NCBI RefSeq assembly: GCF_029543245.1 | Contig: NZ_JARQWV010000001.1 | Span: forward strand, 124,001 to 188,000 | Direction: 5' to 3' | Origin: Caulobacter endophyticus | Lineage (GTDB): Bacteria > Pseudomonadota > Alphaproteobacteria > Caulobacterales > Caulobacteraceae | Length of the DNA: 64,000 nt | In this document: one piece after another, positions 19,000 to 27,885 of the stretch | Layout of the letters: each line of letters starts with the position of its first letter | How positions within the stretch are numbered: the first letter of the stretch is position 1 | Position numbers and translations under genes: made by a program | Notes under the pieces: model-generated | Seen by the model: only the letters and a program-made list of their open reading frames with translations | Told to the model about the DNA's origin: nothing | Database searches by the model: none

Positions 19000-20865
19000 A
19001 TGAGGGCCTCGTCGGAGCCCAAGTCCTTCCGCTCGAACGGTGATCCGGCCGTTCTGCACCTGCACGCCGCCGGGCGTTGCGCCGACCTGATCCGCTCCCT
19101 CCCCTGGGAAGCGACCCCGCTAGGCCCGATCGGCCAATGGGATCAGGGCCTGGTATCGGCCCTCAACCTGATGCTGGGCACCAAGTTCTCGATGTTTCTG
19201 ACCTGGGGAACCGAGAACTCGCTCTTCTACAACGATGCCTACGAGCCGGTGCTCTCCGGCAAGACGCTCTGCATGGGCCGATCATTCCAGTCGGTGTTCC
19301 CCGAAGCCTGGGCGCATGCGGGTCCGCTGCTGCAACAGGCGCTGCAAGGCCAGTCCGTCTACCTCGAGGATTTCCATGCGCCGCTCGAACGCGACGGCGC
19401 GCTTTCCGACACCTGGTGGTCGTTCTGCTATTCGCCGCTCCGCTCGGAGGCCGGCGAGATCCGCGGCGTGCTCGGGGTCGTCCACGAGACCACTCGGCGC
19501 GTGCTGGCCGAGCGAGCCATGCGATCGAGCGAGGCGGCCCTGCGGTCGGTTACCGACAAGGCGCCCGCCCTGATGTGGCGCAGCGACCCCCACGGTCGGC
19601 TGGAATGGATGAACCAGCGGCTGGAGGCGTACGCGTCGGCCAGCCAGGCGCCCGGCGCCCATTGGAACGACCTGGTCCATCCCGAGGATCGCGCCCTGGC
19701 GCCGGCCATCTACCAGGCCTGCATCGCCGCCGACCGCCCCTTCGAAGCCCAGCAGCGGCTTAAGGGCGACGACGGCGCCTATCGATGGCATGCGGTGCGC
19801 GCACAGCAGGTCTTCGACGAGGCCGGCCGCCTCTCGGGCTGGTGCGGCTCGGCCGTAGACATCGACGACTGGCGCACCGCCGCCGCCGAGATCGGCGAGC
19901 GCGACGCGCGTTTCCATGAGATTTCCAGCGCCTCCAACGGCCTGATCTGGTCGGCCGACGTGACGTCCAGACGGATCGAGGGCCTGAACCCCCGCTTCCG
20001 GGCGGCCTGGGCCCTGCCTTCCGACGGCGCGCCCATCCGTTGGGAAAGCTGGGTCGCCACCCTGCATCCCGACGATCGCAGCGCCATGCTCGGCGTGTTT
20101 GACAAGGTGGCCGCCGGCCAGACCATCCAGGGCGAGTTCCGGGCCGAGGCGCCCGACGGTTCGCCGCGCTGGTTTCATGCCACGGCGTTCCCCATACCCG
20201 ACACCAGCGGGGTGATCGGCAAGATCGGCGGCCTCCTGGTAGAGGTCGCGCGGGCCACCGACGCCCGGGTGTATCTGATCGGCGTCCGGGATGACGACGC
20301 TGCGAGCCCCGCCTTGCCACGCGACGCCTACAAGATCCGCCGCTTCGAGGATCTCGCCGCCTTCCTCGATGTCAGCGACGACCTGGTCCCCGGGGTCGCG
20401 GTGATCGGCTGGTCGATCCCCGTGCGGGAGATTCTGGATGCGGCGCCGATTCTGAAGGCGACCGCGGCCCGCCTGCCCTGGATCGTGGTCGGATCGCTCG
20501 ACAATCAGCTCGGCGAGGTCGTGCAGCTGATGAAGTACGGCGCGGCCAACGTCCTGCCCGACGACGCTCCGGCAGAGACATTGCGGTTCGCCGTCCAGGC
20601 GGCGCTCCCTCTGCGCGAACGCTCGGCCGCGACGCCCGGCGACCCGGCGGCGCGACAGCGGATCGCCGAGCTGAGCGCGCGCGAGCGTCAGGTGCTGGAG
20701 GGGCTGACGGCGGGCGGCACCAACAAGTCGATCGCGCTGCAGCTTTCGCTCAGCCCCCGCACGGTGGAGACCTACCGCGCCCAGCTGATGGATCGACTGG
20801 GCGTCCGCACACTGGCCGAACTGCTTCGCCTGGCTGCGGACGCCGCTGCGCCTGTTCGTCAGTAG
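19000..20865 (+). CDS. Multi-PAS, degenerate-receiver, LuxR-type transcription regulator
   Basis: Cytoplasmic one-component-like regulator of 621 residues. Three PAS/PAC-like units occupy about 30-165, 170-300 and 305-420 (MFLTWGTENSLFYNDAYEPVL; APALMWRSDPHGRLEWMNQRLEAY; SNGLIWSADVTS). A FixJ-receiver-like domain follows at about 425-540 (VYLIGVRDDDAA). The expected phosphoacceptor segment reads VAVIGWSIP with no Asp, and the usual Lys motif reads NVLPDDAP. A GerE/LuxR helix-turn-helix ends the protein (LSARERQVLEGLTAGGTNKS, SPRTVETYRAQLMDRLGV). No kinase domain is present. It is divergent from the adhesin operon and may control it. The start is supported by GGAGG just upstream. Confidence 0.85.
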   Translation: MRASSEPKSFRSNGDPAVLHLHAAGRCADLIRSLPWEATPLGPIGQWDQGLVSALNLMLGTKFSMFLTWGTENSLFYNDAYEPVLSGKTLCMGRSFQSVFPEAWAHAGPLLQQALQGQSVYLEDFHAPLERDGALSDTWWSFCYSPLRSEAGEIRGVLGVVHETTRRVLAERAMRSSEAALRSVTDKAPALMWRSDPHGRLEWMNQRLEAYASASQAPGAHWNDLVHPEDRALAPAIYQACIAADRPFEAQQRLKGDDGAYRWHAVRAQQVFDEAGRLSGWCGSAVDIDDWRTAAAEIGERDARFHEISSASNGLIWSADVTSRRIEGLNPRFRAAWALPSDGAPIRWESWVATLHPDDRSAMLGVFDKVAAGQTIQGEFRAEAPDGSPRWFHATAFPIPDTSGVIGKIGGLLVEVARATDARVYLIGVRDDDAASPALPRDAYKIRRFEDLAAFLDVSDDLVPGVAVIGWSIPVREILDAAPILKATAARLPWIVVGSLDNQLGEVVQLMKYGAANVLPDDAPAETLRFAVQAALPLRERSAATPGDPAARQRIAELSARERQVLEGLTAGGTNKSIALQLSLSPRTVETYRAQLMDRLGVRTLAELLRLAADAAAPVRQ

Positions 20866-20890
20866 CCGCCCTGACGGGCGTTCAGGCCGA

Positions 20891-21250
20891 TCAGACCGCG
20901 ATCACTTCGATGGCCAGCGCGTCGCCGCCGACGGCGACAGCCAACAGGCGGTCAACATTCGGGTGCGCGCCCGGACGGTTGCGCGCATCCGCCGTGTGTT
21001 CGGCGAACACCGCCAGTCCATGCTCGGCCGCCTTGGCGTCCAGAGCGCCGAAGACCTGCTTGAGATACTGGTAGACCGCGAGCGAGCCCTGCTTGCCCGG
21101 CTGGTTCTCGATGCTGGCGACCACGACGCCGTCGGAACCGACGAGATCGATGCGCTGCACGCCGTCGACGGCCGGCAGCTGCTGAAGGTTGTCCTTGAAG
21201 GTCGCGCCCAGTTGAATCATCGCCAGTTCTTCTCGAAATCCTGAGTTCAT
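20891..21250 (-). CDS. Conserved-looking small protein of unknown function
   Basis: Protein of 119 residues, convergent with the PAS-LuxR gene. No signal peptide or membrane segment is visible. The middle (VQRIDLVGSDGVVVASIENQP) looks like a beta-hairpin sensor or effector fold, and the rest is mixed alpha/beta. An internal ATG at codon 11 (MIQLGATFKDN) is the alternative start. I do not recognise the family. Codon use matches its neighbours (GC-rich third positions), which supports a real gene. Confidence 0.6.
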   Translation of the reverse strand: MNSGFREELAMIQLGATFKDNLQQLPAVDGVQRIDLVGSDGVVVASIENQPGKQGSLAVYQYLKQVFGALDAKAAEHGLAVFAEHTADARNRPGAHPNVDRLLAVAVGGDALAIEVIAV

Positions 21251-21446
21251 CGCGCGCGGCCTCTAACACCCTGCGCGGCCGTCCGCCATTGGGAAGACGT
21301 GAAGATCCCTGCACGGATCAATGCCCCACGCCGTCGCAAACACTTCATATAAAAACCTGTCCCCGATGACGCTCCAGCGCCCTCCCCCGCCTGACGACCG
21401 GCGGGGAAACCTCCCTGCCCCGTCGCAGACCGCAAGGATCGGGGCC
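21251..21446 (+). promoter_or_regulatory. Upstream region of the first tandem TonB receptor
   Basis: This 196-bp gap sits between divergent genes. An AT-rich patch (CATATAAAAA, about 21346-21355) directly precedes CCTGTCCCCG at 21356-21365. The same 10-mer recurs at 27297-27306 upstream of the sigma gene of this locus. Together they are candidates for an ECF sigma-dependent promoter. The open frame from 21321 is probably 5' untranslated sequence. Confidence 0.4.
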
Positions 21447-24146
21447 ATGAAAAAAGCCATCAAGTTCAACCTTCTGACCACGACGGCCCTGTCCGTCGCG
21501 CTGCTGGGCGCGGCCCAGGCCCATGCGGCCGAAACGCCGGCTCCGACGAACGAGCCGGCCGTCGACGAGGTCGAGGCCATCGTCGTCACCGGCTTCCGCG
21601 AGAGCCTGCTGAAGGCCAGCGACATCAAGCGCCGCGCGGTCGGCAGCCAGGACGTCATCGTCGCCGACGACATCGCCGCCTTCCCCGACCTGAACCTGGC
21701 GGAATCGCTGCAGCGCATCTCGGGCGTGACCATCTCGCGCGACGCCGGCGAAGGCCGCCAGATCGCCCTGCGGGGCCTTGGCCCCGACTTCACCCGCACC
21801 CAGCTGAACGGCATGGAGGTGCTGACCAACACCGCCTCGGGCATGGATAACCGCGGCTCGGTCAGCCGCTCGCGCTCGTTCGACTATTCGATCTTCGCCT
21901 CGGAGCTGTTCAACAAGGTCGTCGTCGAGAAGTCCTACGCCGCCGAGCAGGACGAAGGCGGCATCGGCGGCACCGTCGGCCTCTTCACCGCCAAGCCGTT
22001 CGACTACGCCGGCTTCAAGGCCGTGGCCTCGATCAAGGCCATGAACAACGCCAACACCGACACCACCACCCCGCGCGTGGTCGGCCTGATCTCGAACCGC
22101 TGGGGTGACTTCGGCGCGTTGTTCTCCGTGGCTTACGGCCAGAACGACATCAACGAGTACGGCTACCGCAACTGGAACTGGACGCTGATCAACGCCGGCG
22201 CGGCCAATGTCGGCCCAGGCGTTTCGGCCGCCGACCGCGACCGCCTGGTCAATGCTACGGGCAACAACCGCGTCCGCGCCTCCCAGGCTCAGACCTACTC
22301 GACCTGGTTCAACAAGCGCGAGCGCCTCGGCCTGACCACGGCCCTGCAGTACCATCCTGGCGAGCGCCTGACGATGGACCTGGACCTGATGTACGGGACC
22401 CTGACCAACGATCGCGACGAGTTCCAGATGACCTCGGCCGGCGTCAACGCCCTGACCGGCAACATCACCGGCACGCAGCGCCTGAACTCCGTGGTGATCC
22501 AAGGCAACAGCCTGGTCGCCGCCGATGTCAGCGGCGTCGACATGCGCAGCGAGCACAAGTTCTCGCACGACAAGACCACCTTCACCCAGGCAGTGTTCAA
22601 CGGCGGCTACCAGGTCAGCGACGCCTTCAAGATCAAGGCCCTGCTCGGCTACTCGAAGTCGGAATTCGAGGAGCCAATCTTCGACAAGGTGTTCCTGCAG
22701 TCGACCAACAAGTCGATAGCTTACGACTTCCGCGGCGGCCGCATGGGCAAGAACACCTACAACTTCGACCTGACCGATCCGGCCCAATGGGGCCTGATGC
22801 GGGCCGACACCCGCGAAGACTACATCAGCAGCGAGTACAAGACCGCCAAGCTGGACGGCGTCTACGACTTCGGCGGCGGTTCGATCCTGAAGGCGGGCGT
22901 CGAGTACAGGAACTTCGCCAACAACGGCTTCCAGCGCTATCAGCGCATCGACTGGTACAACAAGCCGGTCGTGCCGCAGGCGGTGAAGTACGTCGTCAAC
23001 GAGAAGTCGGTGATCCCCTACATCGTCGCCGACATCGACGGCACCTACGCCAGCACCGGCCAGCTGCGCGACCTGACCACGGCCAACGACCAACCGGGCT
23101 CGAACTACCAGCTCGAGGAAAAGACCACCTCGGCCTTCGTGCAGTACGACCTGGACGCCACGGCCTGGAACTATCCGGTGCGGGCCAATGTGGGCGTGCG
23201 CTACTACTCGACCGACCTGACCTCCGCCGGCACGGCGACGCAGGGCTCGGTGCTGCTGCCGGTGGTGATCAAGAGCAGCTACGACGGCTTCCTGCCGACG
23301 CTCAACCTCGCCGTCGACGTGCGCGAGAACCTCGTCGCCCGCTTCAGCGCCAACCGCAACATCAGCCGGCCCAGCCTGTCGGACCTGCGGGCGGCCGGCA
23401 GCGTCAGCTTCACCCCGTTCGGCGGCACGATCTCGGCCGGCAATCCGAACCTGAAGCCGTTCCTGGCCGACTCCGTCGAGGGTTCTCTGGAGTTCTACCA
23501 GGGCAAGAGCGGCTACATCGCGCTCAGCGCCTTCTACAAGAACATGGACAGCTTCATCACCAGCGAGACCTCGCTGGTGCCGTACGGCTCGACCGGCTAC
23601 CCGACCCAGTTCCAGGGTCCGGGCCAGGACGGCTCGACCATGTACAGCTTCAATCGCCCGGTGAACGGCGACGGGGCCACGATCAAGGGCGTCGAACTGG
23701 CCTTCCAGCGCGACTTCGACTTCCTGCCGGCCCCGTTCGACAAGTTCGGCTTCGTCGGCAACGTCACCTACGCCACCGGCAAGTCCAACGTGCTGATCGA
23801 CGGCGCCTCGTACTCGCTTGACCTGATGCAGCTGTCGAAATGGACCTCGAACGCCACCCTCTACTACGAGACCGACAAGTGGGGCGCGCGCATCTCCAGC
23901 GCCTATCGTGACGGCTATCTCGACGGCGCGGGCGGCAACGGCAACATCGGCTCGGGCTACCACAGCACCAACAACATCGACTTCGCCGCGCACTACAACG
24001 CGCCGAACGGCCTGAAGCTGGTGGTCGAGGGCATCAACCTGACCAACCAGGCGATCGATCAGTACACCGACATCGCCGCCGACCGGGTGCTCGCCTACAC
24101 CAAAAGCGGCCGCACCTTCACCTTCGGCGTGACCTACGAGTTCTAG
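21447..24146 (+). CDS. TonB-dependent receptor without STN domain
   Basis: Outer-membrane active transporter of 899 residues. Start at ATG 21447 (MKKAIKFNLL), which gives a clean signal peptide (cleavage near AQAHA). The plug domain at about 35-160 contains VEAIVVTGFRESLLKASDIKRR, DIAAFPDLNLAESLQRISG and GEGRQIALRGLGPDF. The beta-barrel ends in the usual aromatic-terminal strand (TFGVTYEF). It is closely similar to the next gene along its whole length, except that it has no STN domain and so should transport without signalling. The oligomer-type plug (DLNLAESLQRI) is common in carbohydrate-linked receptors of this group, but the ligand is unknown. A strong terminator follows. Confidence 0.93.
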   Translation: MKKAIKFNLLTTTALSVALLGAAQAHAAETPAPTNEPAVDEVEAIVVTGFRESLLKASDIKRRAVGSQDVIVADDIAAFPDLNLAESLQRISGVTISRDAGEGRQIALRGLGPDFTRTQLNGMEVLTNTASGMDNRGSVSRSRSFDYSIFASELFNKVVVEKSYAAEQDEGGIGGTVGLFTAKPFDYAGFKAVASIKAMNNANTDTTTPRVVGLISNRWGDFGALFSVAYGQNDINEYGYRNWNWTLINAGAANVGPGVSAADRDRLVNATGNNRVRASQAQTYSTWFNKRERLGLTTALQYHPGERLTMDLDLMYGTLTNDRDEFQMTSAGVNALTGNITGTQRLNSVVIQGNSLVAADVSGVDMRSEHKFSHDKTTFTQAVFNGGYQVSDAFKIKALLGYSKSEFEEPIFDKVFLQSTNKSIAYDFRGGRMGKNTYNFDLTDPAQWGLMRADTREDYISSEYKTAKLDGVYDFGGGSILKAGVEYRNFANNGFQRYQRIDWYNKPVVPQAVKYVVNEKSVIPYIVADIDGTYASTGQLRDLTTANDQPGSNYQLEEKTTSAFVQYDLDATAWNYPVRANVGVRYYSTDLTSAGTATQGSVLLPVVIKSSYDGFLPTLNLAVDVRENLVARFSANRNISRPSLSDLRAAGSVSFTPFGGTISAGNPNLKPFLADSVEGSLEFYQGKSGYIALSAFYKNMDSFITSETSLVPYGSTGYPTQFQGPGQDGSTMYSFNRPVNGDGATIKGVELAFQRDFDFLPAPFDKFGFVGNVTYATGKSNVLIDGASYSLDLMQLSKWTSNATLYYETDKWGARISSAYRDGYLDGAGGNGNIGSGYHSTNNIDFAAHYNAPNGLKLVVEGINLTNQAIDQYTDIAADRVLAYTKSGRTFTFGVTYEF

Positions 24147-24174
24147 GTCCCGCCTTCCCCTCCCCTCAACTTGC

Positions 24175-24209
24175 GGCCGCCGTCCAGCTCGGACGGCGGC
24201 CTTCTTTTT
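24175..24209 (+). terminator. Rho-independent terminator after the first tandem TonB receptor
   Basis: A perfect 11-bp stem (GGCCGCCGTCC / GGACGGCGGCC) with a 5-base loop is followed by TTCTTTTT. It ends the upstream receptor transcript and shows that the next gene must start downstream, at ATG 24301, and not at the in-frame ATG 24208 inside the U-tract. Confidence 0.93.
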
Positions 24210-24300
24210 GGACGCCTTCAAATTAGTGACATGCGCGCTTTGTAGGGGTCTGGCCAAGAGGCGTCCGGATTCTGCTCGGCCGCCGCGCTCGGGGATTTCG

Positions 24301-27267
24301 ATGGCGGCACGGCGCGCCTGGCTGGCGCGGTCCGGCTCCATCCTAGGCTTGGCCGCTGGCCTGGCGACCGCCATTGCCGTCGCGCCCGCCGCTGCCGAGG
24401 CGCCCCGCCGCTTCGCCATCGACGGCGGCGACCTTTCCCAGGCTCTCAACACCTTCTCCCGCCAGGCCGACGTGCCTGTGATGACCCTGGCCGACATCCG
24501 CCACCGCACCAGCCGCGGCGTTCGCGGAACGCTGACGCCGCGCGAGGCTCTGGAGCGCCTGATCGCCGGCCAGAACCTGCGCGCCCTGGAGGCCGGCGGC
24601 GGCTATGTCCTGCGCGAGGCCGCCCCGCCGGCCTACGCCCCCGCGCCGCTCTCGCGACAGGTTCCGCCGCTCGAGGCGCCGATCGAGGTCGAGCCCGTGG
24701 TCGTCTCGGGCTTTCGCGAGACGATGGCCCACGCCCGCGATCTCAAGCGCCGGGCGCCGGGGGCCCAGGAAGTGATCCTGGCCGAGGACATCGCCGCCTT
24801 CCCCGACCTCAACCTGGCGGAATCCCTGCAGCGCATCCCCGGCATGACCATCTCGCGCGACAGCGGCGAAGGTCGGCAGATCGCCCTGCGCGGTCTTGGC
24901 CCGGACTTCACCCGCGCCCAGCTGAACGGGATGGAGGTTTCGGCCTCGACCGCCTCGGGCATGGACAATCGCGGCTCGGTCAGCCGCACCCGAGCCTTCG
25001 ACTACTCGATCTTCGCCAGCGAGCTCTTCAACCGGGTCACCGTCTGGAAATCGTACGCCGCCGACCAGGACGAAGGCGGGATCGGCGGCACGGTCGAGCT
25101 ACGCACGGCCAAGCCCTTCGACTATCCCGGCGACAAGCTGGCCTTCTCGGCCAAGGCCCTGACAAACGGCGCCACCGACACCGTGAGCCCGCGGTTCGCC
25201 GCGCTCGCTTCCAGGCGCTGGGGCGACTTCGGAGCCCTGGTCTCGGTCGCCTACAGCGAGAACGACGCCAACGAGTACGGCTATCGCAACTGGGGCTGGT
25301 CGCCCGTCACCTTTGGTGCGGCCAATGTCGGGCCGGACGTGCCGCGCGACGTCGCCGACCGCCTGATCAACGCCACCGGCAACGCCCGTGTCGTCGCGCC
25401 GATGGCGGCTAGCTACTCGACCTGGTTCGACCATCGCACGCGCCTTGGCCTTACCTTCGCGGGTCAGTACGAGCCGGGAACCCGCATGAAACTCGGCGTC
25501 GACCTGCTGTACGGCCGCCTCACCAACGACCGCGACGAGTTCTCGCTCGCCGCAGCCGGCGACAACCCGCTGACCGGCGACGTGCGCGGCGCCCAGCGCC
25601 TGCGTGCGGCCGAGATCCGGGGAAACAGCCTCGTCTACGCCGACTATTCCAGCGGCGTGGACCTTCGCAGCGAACACAAGCGCTCCGAGGACGCCACGGT
25701 CTTCGTACAGGGCGCGCTGAATGGCGAGTTCCGGGCGGGCGAGCGCCTGCTCCTGCGCGGAATGGCGGGCTGGTCGCGGTCGGACTTCGAGGGGCCGGTC
25801 TTCGACAAGGTCTTCCTTCAAGCCCGCGACAAGGCCTTTTCCTACGATCTGCGCGACGGCGACGAGGCGGCCGCCAGCACCTACGGCTTCGATCCCGCCG
25901 ATCCGGCCGCCTGGAGCCTGATGCGGGCCGACGTGCGCGAGGACCGGGTGATCAACGCCTTCTCCACCGGGCGTTTCGATCTCGACTACCGCGCCGCCCC
26001 CGCCCTCTCTCTGCTCGGCGGCGTGCAGTACAAGGCCTTCCGCAACGACGGCTACAACCGGCGGACCCGAACCGACTATCCGGCCGTCGGCGCGCCGCAG
26101 GCGGTGACGCGGCCGATCTTCGAAAAGTCACTGCTGCCTTACGTCGTCGCCGACATCGATGGGACCTTCGCGCGTCTGGGCCTGGCCCGCGACCTGTCCG
26201 AGGCCGACGACCAGCCGGGCTCGCACTATACGATCACCGAAAAGACCTGGTCGGCCTATATCATGGCCCGCGCACAGGGCGTGGTCGCCGATCGGCTCTG
26301 GCGCGGCGACCTGGGCCTGCGCTGGTACGCCACCGACCTGACCTCGGCGGGCATGGTCAACACCGGCAGCAAGCTTGAGCCGGCGGTGATCCGCAACGAC
26401 TACGACGGCGTGCTGCCGGCCCTGAACCTGGCCGTGGACGTCTCGCCGTCGGTCGTGGTCCGGCTCTCGGCCAACCGCAACATCAGCAGGCCCAGCCTTG
26501 GGGACCTGCGCACCGCCGGAAACGTCAATTCGGCCCCGTTCGGCGGAACCATCTCGTCGGGCAATCCGAACCTGCGCCCGTTCCTCGCCGACGCGGTCGA
26601 GGCCGCCGTCGAGGTCTATCAGGGCCGGGCCGGCTACCTGGCGGTCAGCCTGTTCCACAAGCGGATGGACTCGTTCATCACCACGGCGACCAGCGCCGTG
26701 CCCTACGGGTCGACCGGCTATCCGCTAGCCTTCCTGGCGCCCGGCAACGGCCCCGACACGGTCTACACCTTCGTGCGGCCGGTGAACGGCGACGGAGCGT
26801 CGATCAAGGGGATCGAACTGGCCATGCAGCGCGACCTGACCTTCCTGCCCGCGCCGTTCGACAAGCTGGGCGTGGTCGGCAACGTCACCCGCGCCGCCGG
26901 CCGCTCCAACGTGCTGATCGAGGACCGCGCGGTGGCGCTCGATCTTTTCCAGCTGTCGCGCTGGACCTCGAACGCGACGCTCTACTACGAGACCCCGCGC
27001 TGGGGGGCGCGGATCTCGTCGGCCTATCGATCGGGCTATCTGGACAGCGCGGGCGGCAACGGCGCGGTGGGGGCCGGCTACAAGGCCAGCAACAACATCG
27101 ACTTCGCGGCGCACTACAACGCGCCCGGCGGACTGCGCATCGTGGTCGAGGGCGTCAACCTGACGAATGCCCCGACCACCCAGTATTCCGACATCGTCGA
27201 AAAGCGCCTGCTGGCCCGCACGGTCAGCGGCCGCACCTTCACCCTCGGCCTGACCTACGAGTTCTAG
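24301..27267 (+). CDS. TonB-dependent transducer receptor with STN domain
   Basis: Paralogue of the preceding receptor, 988 residues. It has a signal peptide, then an STN domain at about 35-100 (RRFAIDGGDLSQALNTFSRQADVP, TLTPREALERLIAG), a plug (VEPVVVSGFRETMAHARDLKRR, SLQRIPGMTISRDSGEGR) and a barrel ending TFTLGLTYEF. Long stretches match the upstream receptor, including SASTASGMDNRG against NTASGMDNRG and the conserved NRNISRPSLxDLR. The STN domain should signal to the FecR encoded at 27875. The start at 24301 follows from the terminator at 24175-24209. Confidence 0.92.
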   Translation: MAARRAWLARSGSILGLAAGLATAIAVAPAAAEAPRRFAIDGGDLSQALNTFSRQADVPVMTLADIRHRTSRGVRGTLTPREALERLIAGQNLRALEAGGGYVLREAAPPAYAPAPLSRQVPPLEAPIEVEPVVVSGFRETMAHARDLKRRAPGAQEVILAEDIAAFPDLNLAESLQRIPGMTISRDSGEGRQIALRGLGPDFTRAQLNGMEVSASTASGMDNRGSVSRTRAFDYSIFASELFNRVTVWKSYAADQDEGGIGGTVELRTAKPFDYPGDKLAFSAKALTNGATDTVSPRFAALASRRWGDFGALVSVAYSENDANEYGYRNWGWSPVTFGAANVGPDVPRDVADRLINATGNARVVAPMAASYSTWFDHRTRLGLTFAGQYEPGTRMKLGVDLLYGRLTNDRDEFSLAAAGDNPLTGDVRGAQRLRAAEIRGNSLVYADYSSGVDLRSEHKRSEDATVFVQGALNGEFRAGERLLLRGMAGWSRSDFEGPVFDKVFLQARDKAFSYDLRDGDEAAASTYGFDPADPAAWSLMRADVREDRVINAFSTGRFDLDYRAAPALSLLGGVQYKAFRNDGYNRRTRTDYPAVGAPQAVTRPIFEKSLLPYVVADIDGTFARLGLARDLSEADDQPGSHYTITEKTWSAYIMARAQGVVADRLWRGDLGLRWYATDLTSAGMVNTGSKLEPAVIRNDYDGVLPALNLAVDVSPSVVVRLSANRNISRPSLGDLRTAGNVNSAPFGGTISSGNPNLRPFLADAVEAAVEVYQGRAGYLAVSLFHKRMDSFITTATSAVPYGSTGYPLAFLAPGNGPDTVYTFVRPVNGDGASIKGIELAMQRDLTFLPAPFDKLGVVGNVTRAAGRSNVLIEDRAVALDLFQLSRWTSNATLYYETPRWGARISSAYRSGYLDSAGGNGAVGAGYKASNNIDFAAHYNAPGGLRIVVEGVNLTNAPTTQYSDIVEKRLLARTVSGRTFTLGLTYEF

Positions 27268-27296
27268 GCGCCGCGCATGAAGAAAATTCTCCTGGG

Positions 27297-27306
27297 CCTG
27301 TCCCCG
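27297..27306 (+). promoter_or_regulatory. CCTGTCCCCG motif upstream of the sigma gene
   Basis: This 10-mer is identical to the one at 21356-21365 upstream of the first receptor of this locus. It lies 58 bases before the chosen sigma start and is a candidate autoregulatory ECF promoter element. It rests on only two exact copies. Confidence 0.3.
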
Positions 27307-27363
27307 TTCGGCCGCTCAGCGCCTCTACCATCCATGGACGCGCGCACGAGCACCGGAAGCGCC

Positions 27364-27885
27364 ATGACCGACGTACTCGCGGCGCTGCGGCCCCACGAGC
27401 GCAAGCTCGCGGCCTATATCGTGCGCCGCTGCAAGGATCCGGCACGGGCCGAGGACGTCCTTCAGGAGACCCTTCTGACCGTGATGCGCCAGGCCGGCAA
27501 ACAGGAAATCTCCCAGCCTCTGGCCTACGCCTATCGGGTGGCGGACTCCCTGATCTACGCCCAGGCCCGCCGCGACAAGCGCGAGGAGCCGATCGGCGAC
27601 GAGGACTTCGGTTGCGACCTGCCGTTGCCGGACGCTGTGCTGGAACACAAGCAGCGCGCGGCCGTGTTCGAGGCGGCGCTTAAACGCCTCTCACCCCTGC
27701 GCCGCGACATATTCATCCGCCGTCACCTCGACGGCCAGTCACGCCAGGCCATCGCTGACGATCTGCGGATCAGCGTCGAGGCCGTCAAGAAACACCTCGT
27801 GCGGGCCATGGCCGAGCTGGCCGGCGCGATGCAGGACGCGGCGGTCAACGCCGCGCGAGAAGGGAGCCGCGGCGATGCGCGCTAA
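27364..27885 (+). CDS. ECF sigma factor, FecI-like
   Basis: Sigma-70 family factor of 173 residues. Region 2 is at about 12-75 (HERKLAAYIVRRCKDPARAEDVLQETLLTVMR). Region 4 is at about 110-160 (LKRLSPLRRDIFIRRHLDGQSRQAIADDLRISVEAVKKHLVRAM). ATG 27364 is chosen because GGAAG lies about 8 bases upstream; an upstream in-frame ATG at 27277 would add residues unlike this family. It probably drives the tandem receptors. It overlaps fecR by 11 bases. Confidence 0.87.
   Translation: MTDVLAALRPHERKLAAYIVRRCKDPARAEDVLQETLLTVMRQAGKQEISQPLAYAYRVADSLIYAQARRDKREEPIGDEDFGCDLPLPDAVLEHKQRAAVFEAALKRLSPLRRDIFIRRHLDGQSRQAIADDLRISVEAVKKHLVRAMAELAGAMQDAAVNAAREGSRGDAR

Noticed and set aside
20866..20890. Small GC hairpin (GCCCTGACGGGC) between the PAS-LuxR gene and the 119-residue gene as a terminator
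   Set aside because: The stem is only 4-5 bp and has no U-tract, which is too weak to call.
24208..24300. Earlier start of the STN receptor at 24208
   Set aside because: This ATG lies in the U-tract of the terminator at 24175-24209 and the added residues do not look like a signal peptide.
21345..24509. 1054-codon open frame on the minus strand opposite the first TonB receptor
   Set aside because: It is antisense to a clear receptor gene. Its sequence is Val/Gly/Arg/Asp-rich with no domain, a common by-product of GC-rich codon use.
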